NCBI RefSeq assembly: GCF_900112695.1
Contig: NZ_FOMT01000004.1
Coordinates: forward strand, 1 to 64,000
DNA: 64,000 bases
From: Paenibacillus catalpae
GTDB taxonomy: Bacteria > Bacillota > Bacilli > Paenibacillales > Paenibacillaceae
Direction of reading: 5' to 3'
The notes below the pieces were generated by a model that worked only from the letters and a program-made list of their open reading frames with translations, was not told the origin of the DNA and searched no databases. Each line of letters starts with the position of its first letter. The stretch's first letter is position 1. Both the position numbers and the translations under genes were made by a program. Below are positions 53,258 to 62,010 of this stretch, piece after piece.

Positions 53258-53422
53258 AAGATATCCTCCTGCTATAACCAAAGATACCTCCAGTATACTC
53301 CTTTCGGTCAAACCTCTACAAATTTCAACTGCCGGTTGAGTCTGATGAAAAATCAATCCGCGCGTTATTGTTCCGCTCGGGCAACTCCAATAGAATGTGT
53401 AGTAATAAAGGAGTGAGCGAAC

Positions 53423-54241
53423 ATGAAGGAGAAATTAGCGCGGAATATTGCGATTTACCGAAAAGAAAGAGGGCTGACGCAGGAGGAGCTGGCGACAAGG
53501 CTCGGCATCTCGTTTCAGGCCGTATCCAAATGGGAGAACGCTTTAACGATGCCGGAACTCTCGCTGCTGCCTGAATTATGCCGCGCTCTTAGGGTAAGTA
53601 TCGACAAGCTGCTCGGATATGCCTCCCAGGATAAGCCGATTACGATCTATGAGGAAGAATATAAAACAGAGAATTATTATTGGGGAACGGAGCCTAACAA
53701 CGGCGTGTACGAGGTGCTGCGGCAGATGCCCCCGACCAGACGGCTGAAGCTGCTGGACATTGGCTGCGGAGAAGGCAGAGATGCGGTATTTTTTGCACGG
53801 AATGGTTATGAAGTAACGGGGATTGACGTATCGGATGCGGGAATCGAGAAGACCAAGAGGCTCGCCGGTCAGGTCGGCGTTCATGTGAATGTGATCAAAG
53901 CGGATGTGCTTGATTTCCGGCTGGACTCGGCGTACGACATTATCTACTCCAGCGGGGTGCTGCATTATATCAAGCCGGAGTTCCGCCAGGAGATCTTCGC
54001 GAACTACAAGCAGTTCACTAACCCGGGCGGAATCCATGTGCTGAATGTATTTGTGAACAAGCCGTTTATCGCTCCGCCGCCGGAAAAGGAGCCTCATGCC
54101 TACAAATGGCATTCGGGCGAGCTGCTGTCGCACTACCATGACTGGCTGATCAAGGACAGCGCGGAGATCGTATTCGACTGCAACTCCAGCGGCATCCCCC
54201 ACCAGCATGCGATGAGTGCGATAATAGCGCGGAAGGTTTAA
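53423..54241 (+). CDS. XRE regulator fused to a SAM-dependent methyltransferase
   Basis: A 272-residue fusion. An XRE/Cro helix-turn-helix (1-65; LTQEELATRLGISFQAVSKWEN) is joined through a short linker to a class I methyltransferase (about 80-270) with motif I LDIGCGEGRDAVFFA, motif II TGIDVSDAGIEK and the motif IV region YDIIYSSGVLHYI, like TehB. AAGGAG is upstream of ATG 53423. The fusion suggests a DNA-bound enzyme or a regulator whose fold senses SAM or its substrate. Target unknown. Confidence 0.88.
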   Translation: MKEKLARNIAIYRKERGLTQEELATRLGISFQAVSKWENALTMPELSLLPELCRALRVSIDKLLGYASQDKPITIYEEEYKTENYYWGTEPNNGVYEVLRQMPPTRRLKLLDIGCGEGRDAVFFARNGYEVTGIDVSDAGIEKTKRLAGQVGVHVNVIKADVLDFRLDSAYDIIYSSGVLHYIKPEFRQEIFANYKQFTNPGGIHVLNVFVNKPFIAPPPEKEPHAYKWHSGELLSHYHDWLIKDSAEIVFDCNSSGIPHQHAMSAIIARKV

Positions 54242-54254
54242 CGTTTGGGCAAGA

Positions 54255-54296
54255 AAAATAACCGCGCAGGACCATTAAGGTTCTGCGCGGTTTTTA
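54255..54296. terminator. Bidirectional terminator between XRE-methyltransferase and VOC genes
   Basis: AACCGCGCAG-ACC pairs with GGT-CTGCGCGGTT across a short loop, flanked by A-rich and T-rich runs. It serves two convergent genes. Confidence 0.92.
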
Positions 54297-54302
54297 TGTG
54301 TG

Positions 54303-55046
54303 TTACTCTACATTCAAGATATCTTCATACTTTTGAGAGATTTGAGTCCAGTCAGCGTCCTCCTTGCCGTACTGCTCAAACAGATCCGAAAGCTTGTTAT
54401 TCAGCTCTTCATCCAGAGCCTGATGCTGCTGCAGTTCCATGTCCAGCGCGACCAGTAATATTTTCGCCAGGTCCAGATCACTTACTTGAAGCTGGCTAAG
54501 GTCTTTCGGGAAAAACTTCGCCCGCATCAGGGATGCGGAATGACTGTCTTCCTTCGAATACAGAAGGTCATAAAGTATTTCGAAATTTTTGGCATGCTCG
54601 GTATTCTCAATTGTTCTTAAGAATACTGTCTGGGTGTCTGACTTCGAATGAGGCGACCCCACGAACAGCGTGTTTCCTCCGGCGTCGGTCAGAACAAACC
54701 GTCTGTCATCCGCCAGATCCTTCACCTTGGATATGCGGGGAATTCCGCTGCGCGGGATTTTACCGGTCTTCTCCTTGATCGATGACGTGAAGCTGGCATA
54801 GAGCTGATCGACATGATCCGTCTGGACATAGCACATATTCGGATTCTCGGCAGGCAGCGTTTTTTTACTGCCATAGAAGTGAAGCTCCACATCGCCGTAT
54901 TTCAGTACCGCATATGGATTGGGACGGGTATACGTTTGCACGGTTTGAAAGCCCAGCATCTCATAGAAGGCAACCTGCTCCTTAATCGAAGGACACGGTA
55001 ACATCGGGATAATCCTCTTCAGACCATTCAGCTCCTTAGGCATCAT
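54303..55046 (-). CDS. VOC (glyoxalase/bleomycin resistance) superfamily protein
   Basis: A 247-residue protein. The N-terminal half (1-130) is a VOC domain: IIPMLPCPSIKEQVAFYEMLGFQ, VELHFYG, and RRFVLTDAGGNTLFVG. The C-terminal half (about 135-247) is helical with Gln/Glu/Leu-rich segments and not recognised. VOC proteins bind a metal and act as lyases, dioxygenases or drug-binding proteins; which one applies cannot be told. Confidence 0.85.
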   Translation of the reverse strand: MMPKELNGLKRIIPMLPCPSIKEQVAFYEMLGFQTVQTYTRPNPYAVLKYGDVELHFYGSKKTLPAENPNMCYVQTDHVDQLYASFTSSIKEKTGKIPRSGIPRISKVKDLADDRRFVLTDAGGNTLFVGSPHSKSDTQTVFLRTIENTEHAKNFEILYDLLYSKEDSHSASLMRAKFFPKDLSQLQVSDLDLAKILLVALDMELQQHQALDEELNNKLSDLFEQYGKEDADWTQISQKYEDILNVE

Positions 55047-55068
55047 TTAAGTAGTAATTGATTATACC

Positions 55069-57156
55069 TCAATAGGACTCCTTTGGTTTCATTCTTGGCC
55101 CAAATTGAGAGAAATCGATGTCCTGCCAGCCCAGCCGGTAGGCGGGAGAGGTTGGCTGAAGGCGGTAATCTCCTGCCGCTTCATTCACAAACCCGGCAGG
55201 AGCAATGATCGTCTCTGCATCAAATTTCCCGTCCATCCATGCTCGCCAGGAATCCCAGGCATACACTTTGCCCCAGACTTTGCTTACTCCAGTTGACGGG
55301 AACGGCAGCTCGCCTGTTACCCTTGGGGACTCGCCGCCGCGCCAGTACAAATTGCGGCCGGCCGATGCCAGCCGCTCCGCGCTCCAATTCACATGAGCGT
55401 ACATGTATCCGGAATGGGATACGATGTTCGAGCTGATTACAATATCCCGGTTGAACTCGCCGACCATCTCCTGCGTACCAAAGGCGCATTCCGATTCGTT
55501 ATTTGCGATTAAGTTGTTCATTATCCGGTTGCCGATTCCTTTCGAGAAAATCGCCATCCACAGCTTGCCTTCTCCGGTCTGGTACAAATGATCAATCACG
55601 TTATGGGTAACCTCTACATCATCGGTTGCATCGTCGAGATAAATGCCAAACCCGAAGGAAAAATGAATGCCGCTATGATGCAGCCGGTTGTTATGAATCA
55701 CATTTCCCCTCCCAATCCCCCAAGACTCGATCATTCCGCCGTCTTGACTGTCCGTCATTACATTCGACAGATCATTAAAACAAATCCGGTTGTTGCGGGT
55801 GTAGAGGAATGCATAATGGTTCTCCCAGGTGACTTCCGTCTCCCAGAGTACAGACGGCATTAGTTGATAACGCAGCCCTTTCATGGAAATACCGTAACGG
55901 GGCATATTTGCTATTTTGTTATGGGCAATCTCGTTATCCCCGCTCTGATACAGCACAATGCCGCTGCCATGCCCAACAAGCTCGCCGCCGCCTGTAATGA
56001 CATTATCGGTTATGCGATGACCTTTATTCTGGTAAGGAGCGGTGTTATCCCGAAAATCCCCCTCACCCGGCGCATAGCCGGAAGCATAAATACCGGTATG
56101 TCCTAACCGCTCAATTCGGTTGCGAAGCAGCCTCGCTCCTTCTGCACAACGGTCGAGATATACTCCGCAAGTGCCGGAATTGCGAAGGATGCAATCCGAA
56201 ATTTCTATTCCTTGAGCATTGCGCATATAGATGATGCCGCTTCGGTTCTCATCCGGTTCGGCATTGTCCATGCCGGGCTCTTCCCGCATCATGCGGAAAT
56301 CCTCTACGAAATCCGTGCAGACAAACGATAACCCCGAGAATGTCAGGCCAGATACTCTCTCCGCTTCGCTATCCCCTTCTATATGAAGAATCCGGCCGAT
56401 CAATGGCGCAACTACCCGCTCATTCAGCGGCGACCCGCTTCGCGGACGGTAATACAGTACGCCTGCCGGCTCATCCAGGTGGAACTGGCCAGGCTCCTGC
56501 AGGAAGGCTAGCGAGCCCTGCAAGTAATAGCGGGATTCCTCCCCGATCTCCCAGCAGCTAGGCCGTTTGAACATAATCCGGCGCTCATTGACCATAACTC
56601 CGGCAACCGGAATCGTCTCCGCGAACCAATTCGCCTCTCCTCCGCCCGGCCAGACATAGATCTGCAGGCCGTCCGCATCAGCAAGCAAACCGTCCGGGAA
56701 TTCTCCCTCCCCGTAACGGAGGCCTGCTCGTCCGTCTTCCTCCAGCAGAAGAGAGTGATAGTAACCGGAGGCCGGCATTCTCGCTTTCGGAACACGTTCC
56801 CCATCCGTATATAAAGTATGGAATTTAACGCCGTTCGGCACCTGCGCCGTCCAGAGTCCATCCCCTGCGTCCTCCCATTTTGTCAGAACCATCCCGCCGA
56901 CAAACTCGGCTGTTTCACCAGCAGCATTCCGGTAGATGACCGGGCAGTGTTCTCCAGCGGCATCGCCGCTGCCGAAGCGAAGCGGTTCATCAAGCGTATA
57001 GGTCCCCCCTCCGACAATAACGGCAATTCCACCCGACGCTCCATGATGGATTAAGGAACGGACAGCTGCTTGTGCTTCCTGAATGCTCCGAAACGGCTCC
57101 TCTCTGCTTCCGTTGCCATGCTCATTGCCCGACGCGCTTACATAGATTTCAAGCAT
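55069..57156 (-). CDS. Parallel beta-helix glycosidase-like protein (GH141/GH120-like), cytoplasmic
   Basis: A 695-residue protein. The N-terminus (EIYVSASGNEHGNGSREEPF, then SIQEAQAAVR) and the inserted beta-sandwich (about 60-200) followed by a long right-handed parallel beta-helix (about 250-600; many NRI, DNVITGG, NNLIANNES turns) match GH141- and GH120-type enzymes. ATG 57156 follows AAGGCGGTG; the frame to 57339 is only an open extension. No signal peptide is present, so it would act on imported oligosaccharides. It is divergent from the AraC regulator. The exact glycosidic bond is unknown; xylose- or fucose-containing glycans are typical for these families. Confidence 0.75.
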   Translation of the reverse strand: MLEIYVSASGNEHGNGSREEPFRSIQEAQAAVRSLIHHGASGGIAVIVGGGTYTLDEPLRFGSGDAAGEHCPVIYRNAAGETAEFVGGMVLTKWEDAGDGLWTAQVPNGVKFHTLYTDGERVPKARMPASGYYHSLLLEEDGRAGLRYGEGEFPDGLLADADGLQIYVWPGGGEANWFAETIPVAGVMVNERRIMFKRPSCWEIGEESRYYLQGSLAFLQEPGQFHLDEPAGVLYYRPRSGSPLNERVVAPLIGRILHIEGDSEAERVSGLTFSGLSFVCTDFVEDFRMMREEPGMDNAEPDENRSGIIYMRNAQGIEISDCILRNSGTCGVYLDRCAEGARLLRNRIERLGHTGIYASGYAPGEGDFRDNTAPYQNKGHRITDNVITGGGELVGHGSGIVLYQSGDNEIAHNKIANMPRYGISMKGLRYQLMPSVLWETEVTWENHYAFLYTRNNRICFNDLSNVMTDSQDGGMIESWGIGRGNVIHNNRLHHSGIHFSFGFGIYLDDATDDVEVTHNVIDHLYQTGEGKLWMAIFSKGIGNRIMNNLIANNESECAFGTQEMVGEFNRDIVISSNIVSHSGYMYAHVNWSAERLASAGRNLYWRGGESPRVTGELPFPSTGVSKVWGKVYAWDSWRAWMDGKFDAETIIAPAGFVNEAAGDYRLQPTSPAYRLGWQDIDFSQFGPRMKPKESY

Positions 57157-57304
57157 GATCTTCACCGCCTTATCCTTGTGGTTTGACTTCACACTGCCAT
57201 ATCCCGAGCCGGACTGTAAACTGCACAAAATGCTAAAAGGTATACGATACGAGTATATCTCCTTCATAAGGTGATTCCGTCTAAAATAACCCTTGCACAA
57301 CGGT

Positions 57305-57333
57305 TTGGTAGCGTTTACAACTATACATATAGA
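57305..57333 (+). promoter_or_regulatory. Promoter of the AraC regulator with overlapping CcpA (cre) site
   Basis: TTGGTA (57305-57310) is spaced 17 bp from TATAGA (57328-57333). Overlapping its -35, the minus strand of 57306-57319 reads TGTAAACGCTACCA, one mismatch from the cre consensus TGWAANCGNTNWCA. This suggests catabolite control of the divergent regulator and beta-helix gene. Confidence 0.55.
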
Positions 57334-57363
57334 CCTCATGCTTGATAAAGGAGCAGGATACTC

Positions 57364-59691
57364 ATGAAAGCATATGGCTACTTTACTTCCAAAAAATATT
57401 TCAAGCGCGTGTTATTCTCCATTATGCTGACGATGGCCCTGATCCTCACCGGCCTGTCAGCGGCAAATACCTATCTGCTGGAGAGGTCGGTCAAGCATGT
57501 TCAGGAGGATGCGAACCTGAAGGTTCTGACCCAGACCCAATACAACCTCTCTTATATGAATGAAATAATCGTTCACCTGTCCACGTTCGCGTTTCGCGAC
57601 AATGCCCTGATTCCGCTGATGTTCAGCAACAACTTGCCCAAAATGGACTATATCCGCGGCTATCGACAAATGTACAATATGCTGGAGAGCTCCTCTTTTC
57701 TTCATTCGATGGCTGTTTATAATGCTTCGACCAAAGAGCTTTACGGCTCCTCCAGTGATTTTCTGGTGGATGGCGGCACGACGAAAAGCAGCATCCTTGA
57801 TTGGCTGCTGCATACTTCCGGCGGCTCCCTGCCGGCCTCCAGACTTATCCCGTTCAGCTTCAGTCAATCCAACGGCATTGACGCCTTTGCCTTTATCGTA
57901 ACCGATACGTATGGTCCGTTTACTCCGGAGCAATCAGCCGTCATCTTGTTCATCAAGCCCGACTGGGTATTCGACAGTCTCAGCAAGCTTAACGGCGTAA
58001 GCAGCGGGAACAGCGGCGAAATTCTAATTAGAACCTCGGGCGGCCAGTTGTTTGACAGCGGACATTCCGAAGAATCGCTTCCTCTGGATCAGGAGGCTAT
58101 CGGCAAGCTCGTTGATCCCGATCATACGGCAGCCATACAGCAAAGCGACTCCGGCTTTGTGATCGGCAATTCCGGCGGGCAGAAGGTTATGATTACTTAC
58201 CTCCATGGGATCGGAGACTGGACGATTCTGTACATTCAGCCTTACAAGGAGATTATGCAGGCCGTCTCGGATATGCGGACAAGGAATTTCGCGCTGACCG
58301 GGGCCTTTATCCTTCTCTCCATCGGGGCTTCCATCTGGCTGAGCTACAAGCTCTACGGTCCGATCGAATCGATGCTGAAGCGGATATTGCCGCATATGCG
58401 AACCGCTGCCCCGGATTCACGCAAACGGAATGAATTAGACGCCATGGGCGATCTCTATGAGCAGCTCTCCGGACAGCTCCAGGAGATCAGCTCGGAGCAG
58501 ATCGTGCGCAAGTACTATACCCGCAAGTTTCTGACCGACAACCGGAGCCTCTCTGAACTGGATATGCGTCAGTTGATTACGAAGCATGAGCTGCAGCTTG
58601 CTCCAAGCGGGCCGTATACCGTATGCACCCTTCGATTCGACCGGTACGATGAATATGACCGCCGAACATCGCCGGCGATGAAGAAGCTTCACAGCTTTGC
58701 GGTAACTAATATTACGAAGGAAGTGCTGTCACGGACATTCTGCTGCGAGATGATTGACATGCAGGAGGATCACTTTACGTTGATCTTGTCCGGGAAGGAA
58801 GCACCGCTTGATCCGGCGGCTATCAAGCCTTCTATCGCCGATGTCCAGAAGGTTCTGGAACGCTATTACGATATTTCCCTCACATGCGGGATCGGTGAAG
58901 CTGCTTCCCTGCTTACCCAGCTGTCCGCAAGCTATTACCAGTCCCACCAGCTTAGCCAGTACAGTATTCTCATGGGTTACAAAGCGATTATAGAATTACA
59001 GGATATACGTACAAACCTCGAGAACAAACAAAAATCACTGCCTGATGATATAGAGAAGAAGCTGTCGGAGGCGCTCAAGAAAGGGAAGCTGACCGATGCC
59101 GGCAGCGAGCTTGAACGGGCTTTCACCATATTAACGAATCTGCAGCTGGAGGATATGAGAAGAGCAATCGCCGACATGGCATGGATCATCAAGAACGCCG
59201 CAGCCGACATTACGAGCAACCGGATCACCCATCTGTCCGTTGATATTGAACGTATTCCTCATCTTCCGCAGGATTACTATACACTCGACGAGCTGCACAT
59301 GGCCTTCCTATCCCTATGCACGGCCATATGCGAAGAAGCAAAGCCTTCCAGCATGGAGCGCAATGAGATGATTATCGAGACCGTCAAGGAACTGATCTGG
59401 CAAAAGTACAGTGATTACAATCTAAGCCAGCAGTCCATCGCCTCAACCGTCAAATTAAGCTCCGCTTATGTCGGCAAGCTGTTTAAGGACAGCTGCGGAA
59501 TCACGATTACCGAATATCTTAATGATGTTCGGTTGCGCCGGGCACAGGAGCTGCTGCTCAAAGAAGACAGCACAATTGCCGAAATCATGGAGAAGGTCGG
59601 CTACGGCAACCAAAGCTACTTTTTCCGCTTATTCAAAAGCAAGTTCGGCAGCACGCCGAAGGAGTTCCGCATTAAGAAATCTATCTCCTGA
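57364..59691 (+). CDS. Membrane-bound AraC-family one-component regulator (locus D)
   Basis: A 775-residue protein: TM1 about 16-38, an extracytoplasmic sensor (about 39-300), TM2 about 307-328, a cytoplasmic middle region, and an AraC-type double helix-turn-helix at the C-terminus (about 675-775; LSSAYVGKLFKDSCG, GNQSYFFRLFKSKFG). It has neither kinase nor receiver domain, so sensing and DNA binding are in one polypeptide. AAGGAG precedes ATG 57364. It lies ahead of the LplB/LplC/LplA importer and divergent from the beta-helix gene, its likely targets. Confidence 0.92.
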   Translation: MKAYGYFTSKKYFKRVLFSIMLTMALILTGLSAANTYLLERSVKHVQEDANLKVLTQTQYNLSYMNEIIVHLSTFAFRDNALIPLMFSNNLPKMDYIRGYRQMYNMLESSSFLHSMAVYNASTKELYGSSSDFLVDGGTTKSSILDWLLHTSGGSLPASRLIPFSFSQSNGIDAFAFIVTDTYGPFTPEQSAVILFIKPDWVFDSLSKLNGVSSGNSGEILIRTSGGQLFDSGHSEESLPLDQEAIGKLVDPDHTAAIQQSDSGFVIGNSGGQKVMITYLHGIGDWTILYIQPYKEIMQAVSDMRTRNFALTGAFILLSIGASIWLSYKLYGPIESMLKRILPHMRTAAPDSRKRNELDAMGDLYEQLSGQLQEISSEQIVRKYYTRKFLTDNRSLSELDMRQLITKHELQLAPSGPYTVCTLRFDRYDEYDRRTSPAMKKLHSFAVTNITKEVLSRTFCCEMIDMQEDHFTLILSGKEAPLDPAAIKPSIADVQKVLERYYDISLTCGIGEAASLLTQLSASYYQSHQLSQYSILMGYKAIIELQDIRTNLENKQKSLPDDIEKKLSEALKKGKLTDAGSELERAFTILTNLQLEDMRRAIADMAWIIKNAAADITSNRITHLSVDIERIPHLPQDYYTLDELHMAFLSLCTAICEEAKPSSMERNEMIIETVKELIWQKYSDYNLSQQSIASTVKLSSAYVGKLFKDSCGITITEYLNDVRLRRAQELLLKEDSTIAEIMEKVGYGNQSYFFRLFKSKFGSTPKEFRIKKSIS

Positions 59692-59697
59692 AGCTCA

Positions 59698-59736
59698 GCC
59701 GCCTGTTTCCTTACAAGGAAGCAGGCGGCTTTTTTG
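59698..59736 (+). terminator. Terminator of the locus D regulator gene
   Basis: GCCGCCTG-TTCCTT pairs with AAGGAA-CAGGCGGC across a four-base loop and is followed by TTTTTT. The importer genes after it therefore need their own promoter in 59737-59869. Confidence 0.95.
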
Positions 59737-59869
59737 ACGCTGCAAGCAGGATTAAGCAGTAATTCGCAATTAGTACACCCCGCTTCTACAGTTATTCGAG
59801 GAATGAACTCTACCCCGCGCCATCCGGCTCATGGCATGCTGGACTCATCAAAGATTGGAGGAGATGCAC

Positions 59870-60862
59870 TTGTCTAACATTCCGCCTGCCGGTCTTCCTA
59901 GCAGCCAAGAGCAGCCAGCAGCACCTGCACCCGTTAAACGCAAAAGCTGGCTTGCCAAAGAGCTCTGGCATATCCGGCGCAACCGCGAACTGATTCTGCT
60001 AGCCCTCCCGGGGGTCTTATTCAAACTGGTCATAGCCTATTTGCCCATGGTCGGGCTGATCCTGGCCTTCAAATACTTCCGGTATGACCAAGGGATATTC
60101 GGCAGCAAGTGGGTAGGCCTTGCTAACTTCGAATTTCTGTTCAAAGCGCAGGATGCCTTCCGTATTATCCGCAACACTCTGCTGTACAACATTTCGTACA
60201 TTTTTCTTACGATGGCGGTATCCCTCTTGCTTGCCCTGCTGCTTAATGAGCTGACAAGCAAGCTGATTAAGGTGTACCAGACGACCTTGTTCCTGCCTTA
60301 TTTCATCTCCATGGTACTGGTCGGTTACATCGGCAACGCATTTCTCGATTTCGAGAACGGGTATCTGAACACAATCTTCACTTTCTTCGGCTTGAACACG
60401 CATAACTGGTACCTGGAGACGACACCGTGGATCTTTATCCTGCCGCTTGTTGCTCTATGGAAAGGCGTCGGCTTCTCTACTCTCGTCTACTTCGCCGGCA
60501 TTACGGGAATTAGTACGGATTATTATGAAGCCGCCCGGTTAGACGGGGCCTCACGCGTGCAGATGATGACCCGGATAACACTGCCGCTGCTCAAGCCGCT
60601 CGTTATTATTTTGTTTATCTTAGGTCTCGGCAATATTTTCAGAGGGGATTTCGGGCTGCATTACTTCGTTCCGAATAACGTGGGACCTAACTTTCCGACA
60701 ACGGACATTATCGACACCTACGTCTACCGTGCTTTAACAAAGCTCGGAGACATTAACTCCGCCGCTGCCGTCGGATTCCTGCAGTCCGTCGTTGGACTCG
60801 TGACCGTCGTAACCGCTAACCTGATCGTCCGCCGCATTGACAAAGACAATGCGCTTTTCTGA
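59870..60862 (+). CDS. LplB-type sugar ABC permease (locus D)
   Basis: A 330-residue permease with six membrane segments: FKLVIAYLPMVGLILAFKYF, SKWVGLANFEFLF and EAA loop YYEAARLDGASRVQMMT. I start it at TTG 59870, eight bases after GGAGG. ATG 59864 is too close to that site and ATG 59831 has none. It overlaps the LplC-type frame's open extension but not its real start. Substrate by context: oligosaccharides handled by the beta-helix enzyme. Confidence 0.92.
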   Translation: MSNIPPAGLPSSQEQPAAPAPVKRKSWLAKELWHIRRNRELILLALPGVLFKLVIAYLPMVGLILAFKYFRYDQGIFGSKWVGLANFEFLFKAQDAFRIIRNTLLYNISYIFLTMAVSLLLALLLNELTSKLIKVYQTTLFLPYFISMVLVGYIGNAFLDFENGYLNTIFTFFGLNTHNWYLETTPWIFILPLVALWKGVGFSTLVYFAGITGISTDYYEAARLDGASRVQMMTRITLPLLKPLVIILFILGLGNIFRGDFGLHYFVPNNVGPNFPTTDIIDTYVYRALTKLGDINSAAAVGFLQSVVGLVTVVTANLIVRRIDKDNALF

Positions 60863-60881
60863 CCGAGGAGGCCGCCCGAAC

Positions 60882-61760
60882 ATGAAAATCAAAGTCGCTG
60901 ATACCGTAATTAATTTGTATTTCATTATTATTTGTCTGCTCATTGCTATGCCTTTTGTTCTTGTCATCTCCATCTCTCTTAGTTCGGAAGACAGTCTGCA
61001 TCAGTTCGGCTATCAGTTTCTGCCCAAGGAATGGAGCCTGGAAGCTTACCGCATTGTATTCGAGAAACCGGAGCCTCTTATTAGAGGATATGGCGTTACG
61101 ATTGCCATTACCGTCATTGGTACCGTATTATCGCTCTTTATGACCGCATTAATGGCTTATCCGATTTCGCGCAGCGATTTCCGCTATCAGCGGCCGCTAA
61201 CGTTTTATGTCTTCTTCACGATGCTGTTCAACGGCGGGCTTATTCCGTTCTACATTCTGATGACCCAATATCTGCATCTGAAAAATTCATTGGCCGCTCT
61301 TATCATTCCTGCCGTGATGAGTCCGTTCAACATTATGATTATGAAGGGCTTCCTCGACAAAATATCCAGGGAGATCATCGAGTCCGCGAAGGTGGACGGC
61401 GCCAAAGAGTACCGAATCTTCTTTACGATTATACTGCCGCTTTCCACGCCTGCCCTTGCGACGCTCGGATTGTTTATCTCGTTCGGATACTGGAATGAAT
61501 GGTTCAACGCTCTTCTCTTCATTGACAACGATAAATACGTTCCGCTTCAGCTGCTGCTTGTACGGATTCTATCGCAGGCCGAATTTCTCGCAAACTCGCC
61601 GATGGCCGAAGCAGCAGATAAGCTCAAATTCGCGCAATTCCCGACGCTGACCGTTCGGATGGCGATGGCAATTGTTGCAAGCGGACCGATGCTGGTGATC
61701 TTCCCCTTTTTCCAAAAGTATTTCGTAAAAGGGTTAACGGTCGGTTCTTTGAAAGGCTAA
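60882..61760 (+). CDS. LplC/YtcP-type sugar ABC permease (locus D)
   Basis: A 292-residue permease with six membrane segments; EAA loop IIESAKVDGAKEYRIFFTI, then the LPLSTPALATL segment, and the tail KYFVKGLTVGSLKG. ATG 60882 follows GAGGAGG, 19 bases after the LplB-type stop. The gene is followed by the hairpin repeats at 61768-61921. Confidence 0.94.
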   Translation: MKIKVADTVINLYFIIICLLIAMPFVLVISISLSSEDSLHQFGYQFLPKEWSLEAYRIVFEKPEPLIRGYGVTIAITVIGTVLSLFMTALMAYPISRSDFRYQRPLTFYVFFTMLFNGGLIPFYILMTQYLHLKNSLAALIIPAVMSPFNIMIMKGFLDKISREIIESAKVDGAKEYRIFFTIILPLSTPALATLGLFISFGYWNEWFNALLFIDNDKYVPLQLLLVRILSQAEFLANSPMAEAADKLKFAQFPTLTVRMAMAIVASGPMLVIFPFFQKYFVKGLTVGSLKG

Positions 61761-61767
61761 CTAATCC

Positions 61768-61921
61768 GGCTGTTTGTGTGACCATTCTTTAAGTCTAGGC
61801 TTACGAAGTAAGAATCGTCACGAACAGCCTACTCCGGGTGATTGTGTGACCATTCTTTTTAGGTCCATGCTTACGAAGTAAGAATCGCAACGAACAGCGT
61901 GTTGCAATTCTTTTTAGGAGG
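61768..61921 (+). repeat. Tandem hairpin element with alternative pairings, before the LplA gene
   Basis: Two copies of CTTACGAAGTAAGAATCG (from 61800 and 61870) alternate with arms ending ATTCTTT. Three stems can form: 61768-61829 (GGCTGTT, GTGAC, ATTCTT with AAGAAT, GTCAC, AACAGCC); AAGAATcGTCAC with GTGACcATTCTT plus TTTTT; and AAGAATcGCAAC with GTTGCaATTCTT plus TTTTT (61881-61915). The first two exclude each other. Changes in the stems are compensatory. The last T-run joins AGGAGG. It could be an attenuator or switch; it is related to 38098-38181. Confidence 0.8.
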
Positions 61922-61934
61922 TGATTCCGCTCTT

Positions 61935-61994
61935 TTGCACGGCTTTAGCAGGACTGCTTCACGAAGTGTAGTAATACTAAATCAGGAACAATAA
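61935..61994 (+). CDS. Possible 19-codon leader peptide
   Basis: A strong ribosome-binding sequence AGGAGGTGAT (61916-61925) stands alone, 95 bases before the lipoprotein start. The first usable frame begins at TTG 61935, encodes 19 residues (MHGFSRTASRSVVILNQEQ if TTG starts) and stops at TAA 61992-61994. It may be a leader peptide or simply a leftover ribosome-binding site. Weakly supported. Confidence 0.2.
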   Translation: MHGFSRTASRSVVILNQEQ

Positions 61995-62010
61995 TTGGAG
62001 GGTTCAGTTC

